The notes beneath the pieces were generated by a model that did not search any database, was not told the DNA's origin, and saw nothing but the letters and a program-made list of their open reading frames with translations. Below, piece by piece: positions 45,182 to 55,498 of a DNA stretch of 64,000 bases. The stretch is taken from the NCBI GenBank assembly GCA_002794775.1, contig NBAY01000027.1, positions 372,001 through 436,000 of the forward strand, given 5' to 3'. Both the position numbers and the translations under genes were made by a program. The DNA is from Porodaedalea pini. Lineage: Eukaryota; Basidiomycota; Agaricomycetes; Hymenochaetales; Hymenochaetaceae. Position 1 is the first letter of the stretch, and the number at the start of each line of letters is the position of its first letter.

Positions 45182-46575
45182 TTACAACTGTTTTCGACTA
45201 TATGAAGACGTAATTTTTATCTTTCGATTCGGGTACCTGACGCCCAGGACTTGGTGGTTCCCAGTCTTCCGGAGGCACGACTTCCGTATTGAGTGCGTGC
45301 GACTCGCAACTGCCCAGTTCAGTTTTATGACCGTATCATAATTGATGACCTTGCCGAGATGGCATCTGCAGCGAAGCAGATTAATATTAGTATGAAAGAG
45401 CATTATCTAAGGAGCGGAGAGTTCACTTTGTTCCACGGCATATTCACCGATCGCATAGAAGTTACACTATTACAGACGGCTATGGCGATCGGCTCACCTG
45501 TATAATACTCGTCAGGGATGCGAAGCGTGGAACGGTAAGACAGATAACCGCTTCGATAACAGTTAGTAGAAGATTTCACTCGGCGAAGAAAAGCGCTTAC
45601 GGGAGACAGGAGATGAAGTGTTGAAGCAGTAAGCTCCTCTGCCGATGCCTCACACCGAAGGTCGCGCCACTCAATGAAGCGAGTGCACTACCAAACAAAT
45701 GACCTACAACAAATATGTGTTTGCTGATTTGTCCAATTTAAAAAGGAAGTAAATTAACGACTCTTACCGGCCAACCAGATATGAGCATCTGGATACAAGC
45801 GGGTTACATTGTTGTAGAGATTCTAAATCAGAAAGGCAAGTGGGCAGCTGAAGAGGAGTACACGAGGACTGACAATTGCGACATTGTAGAATACACTCTC
45901 ATCGGTCAAAGCAGCTGGAGCGCAGCCTTGATCGCACTCGTAGCCGCTCAAGAAGTAGTCACACTCAGTCGATGGCGTGGTGCCGGCGCAAGCACAACAG
46001 CACGAGAATAGGAGTTTATCACTGAGCTTATTTTCCTTCGCAGTAGGGCCACGCCACTGAGAACCTTTGACAGAAAGAACAAGGGCCAAGCTGTCTCCAC
46101 AGATCATTCATTGGGTATTCCAATCCAAACGTATAACTTTAAAGCATATGCTTTTAGTTCAAACGCTACGAATCAAAGAGGGCTATACTCACAATCTTTC
46201 ATCAATTCAGACTGGGAAAAACACCACTCCTCAAGGGGCTCGTCCTTTGCATTGTTAGTTATTTTTGCAGACGTTAAGAACGCCTCGATCATCCACGTCT
46301 AGAGCAGGAATATTAATGGTCGACTACACGCAAGGGTTTTCATCAGCCTATCCACCTGCGAGAATTTTTCTGTTCGTTAGAGGAAGCACTAGACGAGTTC
46401 AAGCTTCGATGACGGCGGCGCGAGACGTTGGCGACGGTGTGTTTGCGTCTGAACGTGAAGTAGGACAAGGACGGAGCTCTATACTCAATCAGTTCGATAC
46501 AGTCAAGCTTTCACCTGTTTGTGGTCTTGCTAAGAGCAGTAGAGGTGCTAAGAGGAGTTGGGAGGCGGAGAACAT
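45182..46575 (-). pseudogene. Decayed ATG15 copy
   Basis: Recognisable ATG15 exons on the minus strand. The exon 1 start (46575, ATGTTCTCCGCC, then ...CACCTCTACTGCTCTTAGCAAGACC) is heavily shortened. Exon 2 (about 46100-45870) keeps LFSCCCACAGT..ECDYFLSGYECDQGC and ALTDESVFYNVAI. Exon 3 (about 45833-45775) keeps [15 protein letters not shown]. In exon 4 the catalytic GHSLGG motif now reads GHLFGS, so the nucleophile serine is gone. Exons 5 and 6 have deletions and exon 7 is missing. Multiple frameshifts exclude a working lipase. Confidence 0.88.
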
Positions 46576-47368
46576 GCTTATGACGGAGGTCACGCGTCGG
46601 CACGCCTGCACCCTATGGGAAAGTCGACTGAAATGTTCTCAACCTTCAATTTCTTATCATCATGTCCTTCTTCCCATTTTCTTCGCGTTCGGCAAGCATA
46701 ACTTGAGAAAACTAAGGCCGATGACATTCGAAAATGACTTATGGAATTACAATACCACGTCGTCCTGTTTCGCAGATGGTCCCCAACCACTCCTTTCGCT
46801 TCGAACACAGTAGGCCAGCAAACGAATACTACTCGAAAGCTGCAGGACGTAGTGGGTTTCCAAATTGTACGTGTTGACACAGATACAGTGTTACAGTAAG
46901 CGTTTCGGAGAAGGAGCTGGGAGCGCGTTTCGAGGAGCGATGTAGCTGGAAAAGAGAGGTGCGTTGTATTGTCTTATAATTGGTTCTTCTCGCTGATACG
47001 AGCTATTTGAAAGAATAAGGCCATCACTTATGTGGTGAATCAAATACTCGACGTTGGATTCCATGAGAGTAAGGGACATCTTTAAGACGCTCGGCATACT
47101 AAAAGTCAGAGCATTATACCCTCGCCTGAGAACGATTCATCTCGCTCGAATCGTTCTCCTCAATCCAGACCTGTCTCTTAGACATCATCCTAGAAAATAA
47201 TACCGTAATAGGTGCCATTCGCCTTTTATCTGTCGAGCAGGTGACAATACCAGGTAAAGCAAAGGAACTGTCCCGAGCATGGTTAAAGCCTTCATTCCTT
47301 GAGGTGAGGTGAGGTTCTCAGCATTTCAGATTACTCTAATGGATATATCACAGGAAATTTCATGTAAT
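46576..47368. other. Spacer between the ATG15 pseudogene and copy C
   Basis: Matches 21.79-22.6 kb inverted, with several gaps. No gene recognised. Confidence 0.6.
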
Positions 47369-48328
47369 CTACTGCGAGGATATCCTGATTGGAGTGGTTG
47401 ATTTCTGATGTTTGCCCCGAACAATGAAAAATAGCATCCGCAAAAGAAAATCTTGTACTTTGTCTTCGGGATTCTTCAGACTCTGCTCAATTAGAAACTT
47501 TGCATCAGAAATTATTGAGAGGCTTTTGACTGCCTTCACGAATGCTACTTGACTGCCTTGGCTGCCATAACACATCTCGATCACGGGACGACGACGCGCC
47601 TGTGGCGCTCGATCGCCGACGCGTTCTGTTGTTGTGCTGAACGTTGGCTGACGGTGGTTGTGCTCTGAACTAGTGCTAGTGCTGGTCCACTCCTCAATAA
47701 CGTTCTCACGCTGCAAACTGTATAAGTAACTGAGAATGTGCACTCTCATCCTTCATCCAGCGTTCTTCTCCTGCAGCCACCAGCAACATCCCCCGGAAAC
47801 AACAGACGAACTTCAACAGCCCGCATCTCGAACATGCTCATCGTCACAGTGAATCATATCGTGTCGGCGGCGTTCCTCGCCATGCGCGTCGCTCAAGTCC
47901 TGCATAAGCCCGAGGTCATTCGCCCACCCGACAAGATAGACATTGACCCGTATGCTCGCAATGCTTCCGTCCACATTCCGGTCATCAAGCTCGACCTGAC
48001 TACGCACTCGGCCAACGTTGGACCACTTTTCGCCGCTTTCAATTGCGTCGGCGAAGCTCCGGACCCTGATGCGCCGGTGGCACATGCGGAGGACTCGACG
48101 TCACGCACGGTTGTTGATATTATCATGTCTTCACTCAGCCTCGATCCAGTCTATCATGCATCCCACTGCGTCGGCGACGCTTTGAAGAACGTCTGGTCTT
48201 CGACATCCTCGGTCATCTCGTTCTACGTCAACTCGGCTCTCGACATTGTTATTCGCTCGCTCAACTTCGGTACGCTTTGCAATGTGTTCCACTTCACGTG
48301 CGACGTCACGGAACCGTCCTCGTCTTCG

Positions 48329-48475
48329 GTCCCGACGGCCACCTACAATGTCCCGACCGCGACCTACGATGTCCTGTTCCCTGCCTATGATGACCCGTCC
48401 TCCACGTACGATGTCCCATCCCCCACGTACGATGTCTCGTCCGCCACCTACGATGTCCCGTCCCCCATTCGAGGC
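48329..48475 (+). repeat. 21 bp tandem repeat, 7 units, encoding Tyr heptads (copy C)
   Basis: Seven in-frame units ending VPSPIRG; one unit fewer than copy B. Confidence 0.86.
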
Positions 48476-49664
48476 ACCGAGCCGTCCAAGTCGCTCATGA
48501 AGCACTCCATCGTGCGAGGTGGCACTTCGGTCAAGGCAGTCGTGATTGTGATTCGTCGACGCACCGATACACTCCTGGTGAGTGTATTTCGCAATTCGAC
48601 GTCACGTCCGACCCGCCGGTACCGTGTGCCACCCGATGCCACCGACACTGTCAACCACTCGGGCACGACATTCGTCGATTCCGCCATGCTCTACATTGCT
48701 TGCTTTGGCTCGTCCGCATTCAATCTGGCTGCGTCCACAAAGCAGACCTTACTGGTTAAGGTGCTGCAGATAACGCCGCTTGAGTCGCTCATGACAATGT
48801 GCATCTATGATTTGGTATATGGTGTCATTGTGAGTCCAAGCCTTTGCTATCTGAGTATCTTTCATAAATATTTGTCTTCAGGCCTTCACTATTATGGCTC
48901 TGGCTGCTAGAGACGGATATTGGGTTTTTCTGAGGAGTCTGTCTATGGTGAGGTTCTATGTCCAAGTCCACTCAGAGTATGGATTGACGCAGTGTTTTGA
49001 ATGGCAAGAACGGCCTCAGGACGACTGTATCAAACACGTATCCTTTCGCATCGGAACTGTTCGCTTACCTACATGTCGCGGTATGTACCTGCTCTTTGTC
49101 TTCTTACTTCTTATTCATGAATCTCATAGAAGTCGGCAATGACATCTCGATCGGGAAATTGGAAGATCGCTCTATCCTTGGATATCACTCACGCATGCTT
49201 GCTAGAGCATGATTCGCTTCGGTGGAGCGCCCGTTCCTTGATTGGAACGGGTTTTCACTGTCTAGTACTCGCACTGTGGCTTCTTTCAGAGGCTATCACG
49301 GTAAGCTCTACAAGCCCTCGACTTGAATTATGCAAGCTGATTCTTTCTTTCAAGATTAATAAGAGCCTGGCTTCAACGATGCGGCAAGCTGGCTTGCCGT
49401 TCGTCAGAAATACGTTCTTGAACATCGTGAAAGCCTTTGGAAATACAGTTTCTGTGAGTTTCTCTATTTTATTCAGGCGTCCATGCTGTCCTGAAGGGAT
49501 AAAAGTGCCAGATTGTATCGCCATATATCCCTGAGCAACTTGACGAAAGTTGGAACGTCGAGCAAGTTTACAACAGATGCAGACACGAAATCGTAAGCTT
49601 GGGCTTATTTGTCACTATTGTTTCTTTTAGCTCATTCTCTTGTCTTGTCCTTCAGGTCGTTCCG

Positions 49665-50225
49665 ATGCTTGTACCGCTTCCTGCGGGTGATGAGCACGAG
49701 CTGAGCATCGAGCCGACGCTCATCCCTCTACCGGAAAATGCTGACGATGGCATCGAACTCGACCCGACCGAGGTTCCATTGCCTTTGGATGCTGGCGAGG
49801 GTATTGAGCTGGACCCGGTGCAGGTTCCGCTGCCTGCTGATGCCGATGATGGTATCGCGCTCACGCCGATGGAGGATCCTTTACCGGCAAACGCTGACGA
49901 AGGCATCGAACTCGACCCGATGGAAGTCCCTCTGCCCACCGTTGCTGACGAAGAAATCGAGCTCGACCCACTACAGGTTCCGTTGCCTCTCGATGCAGGC
50001 GAGGGCATTGAGCTGAATCCGATGGAAGTCTATCTGCTGGAGGATGCCGATGAAAGAGTTCACCATGATCCGATAGAGGTTGCACTGCCGCTAGATGCCG
50101 ATGAGATGCTCGAGCTCGACCCGGCGGAAGTTACGTTGCCTGCTGACGCTGACGATGGGATCGAGCTCGATCCGATGCAGGATTCGCTGCCTGCCGATGC
50201 GGACGATGGGATCGAGCTGGAGCCC
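49665..50225 (+). repeat. 51 bp tandem repeat, 11 units, copy C
   Basis: 561 nt, eleven 17-residue units, collinear with copies A and B. Unit 6 reads MEVPLPTVADEEIELDP, a local variant. Confidence 0.9.
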
Positions 50226-52208
50226 GAGGAGGACAGCATGCTCTGGAACCCTGGAGAAGTCACTTTTGTAGCTGATCGCAATGGTGATGTTTCAGGGGAG
50301 GGGAGTCGTTACCGGCTGTGTGCATGCGAGTCAAGCTACCCGCGAGCGCGCGCTACTTTGGACAAGAGTGTGCATCTTTATCTGCACTCGCTGTTGTACA
50401 CGATACCCTCGAGATCTCCACTCGCGACGAATCCGAGTTGTTCGATGAGGACGTGTCTAGCACACCCATTGTCAGAGTGGCGGAGGGCAAGGTCAGTAAC
50501 GCCCTGCATCATTCCTTTTTATTCTCACTCAAGTATCCATTCAGAAATACATGTATTTCGGCAAGTGCTTCGACGAGACCTTCGGGGAACTCGTGCAGTC
50601 TGAGTCTGCTCGGCATAGCGCTCTGCTGAACATTACGACAAAATTTGCTTTACAGCACGAAGTGATGAGCAATGGGCTTTCGGTAAGCAATGACGTTGAC
50701 TTTCATTCAATGAGATTCTTACCATGAGTTTAGACTTGTTCACGGGGATTGAGTTCAAATGTCAAGTCTGAAACTATCGTGTGCAAGCCGATGCTAACTT
50801 CAATCGCGGGGACGAACGTCGATATCCTGGGACCTTCGCCTGCGTTCAGCTGGGATGAAGACGTTGGCGCGACATCTGAAGTCAAGACGGTCGCTATCCC
50901 TACAGTCAAGGCCGGAACGGCATCAAGAGGGAAGAGGCACAAGACAGCTCCTCAGCTTCCGATAGCGTCTTTATCTGATTCGGTTCTTGCTCCTACGGCT
51001 CCGACTGCTCCTAAGACCACGTCAGAAAAGAAGGCACAACTTGAAGTTGGCTCAACGTCGCGTGGACAAGCTCACGGCAACTCAAGTTTATCGAAAGCGA
51101 AGACATCTCGGAAGCTGGCCTCGTCAAGCGTTGCTCGGACCTCTGCACCTCCAGGGTCTCCGCTTCCTCTGACTATGTCTGTAGAGCGCTGTATCGATAA
51201 GCGAAGGCGCGTTGACAGGCACTCGAGGTCTGGTCAAGATCGGTTAGAAGTGCAATTTTCTACTTTTGGTGTTCGTAGTCAAGGGCAAGCGGACAGGGTT
51301 CAGAACTGGCGACAAGTATCTGAAGAAGACGAAGAGCAAGGGCGAACGGAGAGCTATGAAGGCAGACCTCAACGACTAGCACTTGAAAAGGAGTGCTCCC
51401 TTGTTCCTCGCAGCACGCACCGGCAACAAGTGCCCCATCGATCCGGAAGACAAAGGGACGAGCGCGACTATTCTTGGGACAACATGCCAAAGCGTCCATG
51501 TTCAAGTGAGCTTCGCGGTGAAGAACGATCTGAAAGACTGGTGGACAGGCTCGACGAGATACGAAGAATTGGTGATGAAGTTCATGATCCTCGCACACTT
51601 CCACGCGATGGCTACACTGCGTATGCACGACCGACGGTAGGAGACAATGGAGCGGTACCCTCTTCTGAGCGGCGTGAAGATAGTCTCAGAAACACGAGCT
51701 ATGTCCAAAATTTTGATCACTCTGGGGGGAGTAATGGCCGCGTAATGCGCTCCGGTAATGAGAAGGCTCGTGGACGCGGGCAGCGACGCGGAGCGATGCA
51801 TTCTGCTTCTGCTTGGCCTGAGGCTTGATTGTTGGTATGTCTCTTTAGCATCATCATATTCGAACACGTGTGCTTACTCCTTCTGTTAGCTTTAACTTTA
51901 TATCCTTTCATCGTATAATGGGTGACAACGTTCGCCGTCTTATTATAATTATTTCTTGTTGATAATGTATCTTCATCGTATGCATATGTTGACAGTTCCA
52001 GCTAGGCATACATTAGAATTTCTATGCTATTACTATTTGTCTTTACGACACATACTTGTACACAGACTACACAACACTGGTATTTGTTTAACTACAGCCT
52101 ATACACCACATGCACTACCACATAAATATTCTATAAATGAACAGATAAAGGACACTTGGATACTGCGTGGTCGCCCTTTCGTAGGGCGAAGTCCGCCAAA
52201 ATGCTGGT

Positions 52209-53217
52209 TCATTCCATCTCGAGCTCGTCACCTGCACTAAGCACCTCTCCGGCGAGCTCGCCCATCCCGCTTAGCGTCCGTGAAAAGAGGTCGTCGAATG
52301 CCTGTTGGAGCCCGAGGTGCTCAAGTGCACTCTCCAGATCAGGTCGTTCCGTCTCCGTCCCTGACTCGATATCCGGATTCGTTTCAGAATCCACGACATT
52401 GGCCCTGAGGTTGGTAGAGGAAGTAGAAGATGTAGACGTAGGTAGCTGAATACCCTCGAGCCATTCTTCGAGAGCGGCGCTTCCCGCCAGAAGAAGACTC
52501 CGGAGACGAGCGCGGTCGGTTTGGCTCACCGCATTTGCAGGGCCAAGCATCGCAGGCGAGTAGCAGTCATCTGTTCTTGTATCCATTTCCGAACCCGTGT
52601 CGTCCGCATTCGCGTTGTGAGTGGAGGCTTGCGAGAGCGGGACATCGAGCTCGACGTCGACTCCCTCGTGCGCTGTCACATCCCAAGCCTGTGTGCGTAG
52701 CACAGCGCACCACCCTCGGTCAAGCTCGTCCAGCCAGGCGAGCAGCTCATGGAGCGTCTCCGCTCCCGGTTGCTCTTCAGCTGTCCTTTGCCCAAGAGCC
52801 GGAAGCGAATAATGCGAAATAGCAGAAAGTGTCTCACTCGTGAAGCGGAGAAGGAGCGCAGTGCGCAGGGAAGCTTGCTGCGCGACGGGTGGGATTTGGA
52901 GTATGAGTGAGAGGAGCGTATGCGTTGCGCGGAGGTAGGATGGGAGTGTCGGGAGTGTCGATGAAGGGTGATTCCTACATTTACGAGTAGTGTACGAATT
53001 CAGAACGCGTTGGACTGGCAAGAACTGAGAAAGTGACGCACCGTTTTTTATAATTCCTCATAACGTCGAGAAATGAGTCCTCGATGTATTCAACGAGTTT
53101 GCGCTCCTGCCGTGCGGTGAGTGCTCGCTTCCGGATGTGGCCACTGCTACCACTTGGATCCGTAAGCTCTGGAGGCGAACTTGATTCACTTGTACTTGAT
53201 TCCGGGATGGAGACCAT
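52209..53217 (-). CDS. Hypothetical protein, conserved-looking helical core
   Basis: Family not recognised. Exons 53217-53042 and 52974-52209 (gtgcgt...tgtag intron) join in frame to 313 residues. After a Ser/Pro-rich start comes a well-ordered helical segment: ALTARQERKLVEYIEDSFLD, NYKKR, then LPTLPSYLRATHTLLSLILQ and SLRTALLLRFTSETLSAIS. Later parts hold another helix (ELLAWLDELDRGWCAVLRTQ), acidic linkers and a terminal helix (LGLQQAFDDLFSRTLSGMGE). The pattern suggests a soluble nuclear or cytosolic scaffold; that is only inference. The 3' end lies ~380 bp from copy C, convergent, and about 35 bp of it is duplicated beside copy A. Confidence 0.72.
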
Positions 53218-53564
53218 TTTGAGTTGCTTATACGAACCGGATGATGACGGTAATTGCGAGAATTGAGGCAGCCGGTGTGTGATCGACCCTGCTGATCCGA
53301 GTCATGCAGATCTTTGCGGGGTTAGAGATGTAAAACATTTAAATCTTAAAAACTCTCGGTACTTTCAGATTCTGTAATTACAATGGTATCACATTTTATA
53401 CAAACCAGTGTTCTGTGTCCATCAGAGAGCTATAGCAAGGCATACTTGGATACAAACAGGAAGGGCTGACTACTTAAGGCCCGTGGCAATACCATGAGGA
53501 AATATCCAAAGAGAAGGCCAAAGTAAAAGAAAGGGAGAAAGATCACTACGTTCGAGTTGGACGA
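53218..53564. other. Intergenic spacer
   Basis: Short, partly AT-rich spacer between two minus-strand genes; nothing recognised. Confidence 0.5.
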
Positions 53565-54948
53565 CTAGCGCTTTCCATGAGGATTCGGTAGACTTGAGAC
53601 ATTGGATGGTCCGCTGGCGTCAACTTCGCTGTAAGCAGGTGGAGAAGCAAGAGGTGTAGTCGCGCCGACAGCAGACTCGTCCACCTCTCCCGATACAGCG
53701 TATCCCGACATGCTATGCCGCGGCTGCGCCATCAGGTGCTGGGAGGACGCACCCACTTCAGACGAACCGAAAAGCGCCGATGAGCCGTAGCTGACCTCAC
53801 TGTACGCACCCGTAGCCGCCGCCGTTCTGCGCGCCGAGGCAGAGTAAACGCTACCGTTTCCGCTGCCTACGTACGAGGTCGCTGCATTGTTGGCTATGTA
53901 TGGCTCGCTGCGCGTCTCGGACTCGTATACATTGCTTGCGGACGCAAATCGCTCACTGCTCGGGCCCCGGCCTGCGTTGGACTCGAAGTGAGCTGGAACG
54001 ATGGCGCCCATGGGAGGCGAGTCGAGCGAGACGCGCACGCGATGGCCGCGACGGTGGCGGCGGCGGCGTAGGAAGAGGAAGAGCGCAATGACTGCACCGA
54101 GGACGATGATAGCACCAACAACGGGCCCAACTATCACGCCGACATTCGAGGATGTACTTGATCCCGAGCCATCTGAGACGGCGGAGGCACTTGGAATTGG
54201 AGAGCTGCTCGTGCTCGTTGAGTCATTGTCATCATCTTTACTTTACAACTTGTCAGACACTAACATCAATCACGATGGAAGACGAGAAGACATACGTGTA
54301 GATGACGGAGTCGAGCAAGACGAGCGACTTCTGCCCTGCGTGCCCAGACTCGATCGTGAGGTTATGCAATGAGTTCGAGAGGCCGGAGATCGCGAAAACG
54401 GTCTGATTGAATTTGTAGGAGGTGTCACCGTTCGGGGTCTGCTGGAAGACGCCGGAGGTGACGCCGTCAACACTGAAGGTGTAGTCTGTGTTGCCATCGG
54501 GCGATGAAGTCGAGCCGGTCAAGATCACCTGGACGTATACCGCAGTCCCTATATCAAAAAATCAGAAATAGTATCAAATGAGACATTTATCGATCCCGCG
54601 GTCAACGGGTTGAAGGTCGAAGTGTAATAGTATTTCAAGCTCACCAATGAACGGCACCGATGCCTGTATGATCTGTCCCGGTACGTCGTTCGTAGCCGTT
54701 CCATTCGGATTGAACGTCGCATCCATCCACGTACCCATATACGCATCGCTCGCAGGGGTCGGTTTTGCGGCACACGACGTGCAGCCCTGGCCCGTCTGCC
54801 ATGCTTCGGGAGGGTTGTACTTGATCGACTGGCCCGTCGTCGGATCGCCAAACTGGTCATCGATCGTCACATTCACCGCTCCTCCACGTATCCGGGGTGA
54901 AAGGGCAAGCACCAAGAGGTAAAGGAGTGTGCATGTGCTTGGGGGCAT
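53565..54948 (-). CDS. Single-pass cell-surface protein with extracellular beta-domain
   Basis: Exons 54948-54645, 54548-54296 and 54240-53565 join to 410 residues. Order: signal peptide (TCTLLYLLVLALSPRIRGGA), extracellular part beginning VNVTIDDQFGDPTTG with a CTSC motif and several N-glycosylation sites (NGTAT, NQT, NLT), a Ser/Thr linker, one transmembrane helix (VGPVVGAIIVLGAVIALFLF) followed by a basic stop-transfer RRRRHRRGHR, and a Ser/Pro/Tyr-rich cytoplasmic tail with PPAYSE. This architecture is widespread in Agaricomycetes, and the ectodomain resembles carbohydrate-binding/jelly-roll surface proteins; its ligand is unknown. The frame is open further upstream to 55146, but the ATG at 54948 gives the signal peptide. 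Confidence 0.8.
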
Positions 54949-55498
54949 CCTGAGTCCTGCACCTACGGTGGGAAATAGTCCCGGAGACTCCTTCAGTGAA
55001 GCGAAGTTGCGCGATAGGAGCAGCCTTACCGCTCGGCGCGCAGGTAACGGGGGGTAAGAGGGAAACAAAGGAGCTGCCTGCAGCAAGTGGTTCTGGACAA
55101 AGAGCCAGTGGGTGAGACATCCGAAACGCCCGCTCGACGAAGACATATAAGGGCGCTGACGCTCAGGAATCCATGATCGCGATAGCCTTGTCGACAGAGC
55201 GTCGCGAGAAAGACTTCCGAGTCAGGAGCAGGAAATCAGGGTCGATGCTGGTAGTCAAGCTGGTCTGGTGTAAAGCTTCTACGAGTACAATCCTTAACGT
55301 ATAAGAACGCAGCGGCAACGGATCTCCTTGCATAGCTTGGACTTCGAAGATGTCGTGAACTGAGATTTTCTGCTTTTTTTTTGCTTCCGCTTTCGAGACT
55401 CGAGTCCTTTACTGAGCAGTCTCGTGGGAAATCCGCCCACTTTCGGACGACGCGTTTCGTACTTATTTTGGACGCGTCTTGCCTCCGACGTTGACAAC
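54949..55498. promoter_or_regulatory. Divergent intergenic region
   Basis: About 550 bp between two divergently transcribed genes (cell-surface protein and DUF6697 protein). It must contain both promoters. No specific element was identified. Confidence 0.35.

Larger units (their letters stand above)
39950..46575. repeat. Diverged tandem segmental duplication, unit 2
   Basis: Second copy of the unit at 33.3-39.9 kb. It keeps one zinc-cluster gene and most of an ATG15 copy. Compared with unit 1 it lacks the segment corresponding to about 34.75-35.65 kb, which contains zinc-cluster gene 1, so that gene has no partner here. Confidence 0.72.
47834..51828 (+). pseudogene. Eight-exon repeat-protein gene, copy C (one frameshift)
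   Basis: Exons 47834-48829, 48882-49080, 49206-49300, 49355-49453, 49506-49592, 49656-50491, 50545-50682 and 50734-51828. Seven exons keep the frame. Exon 1 is 45 nt (15 codons) shorter than in B through two in-frame losses: one heptad, and eight residues near 48804. Exon 6 is 836 nt versus 825 in B, 11 nt extra near 50295-50325, which shifts the frame after the 17-residue repeats. The putative intron that could repair copy A does not restore frame here. Exon 8 stays open for 364 codons. Probably a recent pseudogene, or one encoding a protein truncated after the acidic repeats. Its downstream neighbour (52.2 kb) is intact, and a piece of that neighbour is found beside copy A. Confidence 0.68.
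45182..52050. repeat. Arm 2 of the ~7 kb inverted segmental duplication (ATG15 pseudogene + copy C)
   Basis: Reverse-complement counterpart of 17.12-24.23 kb. The minus-strand ATG15 pseudogene, a shared spacer and the plus-strand repeat-protein gene mirror the order in arm 1. The ATG15 portion is far more diverged than the repeat-gene portion. Confidence 0.82.
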
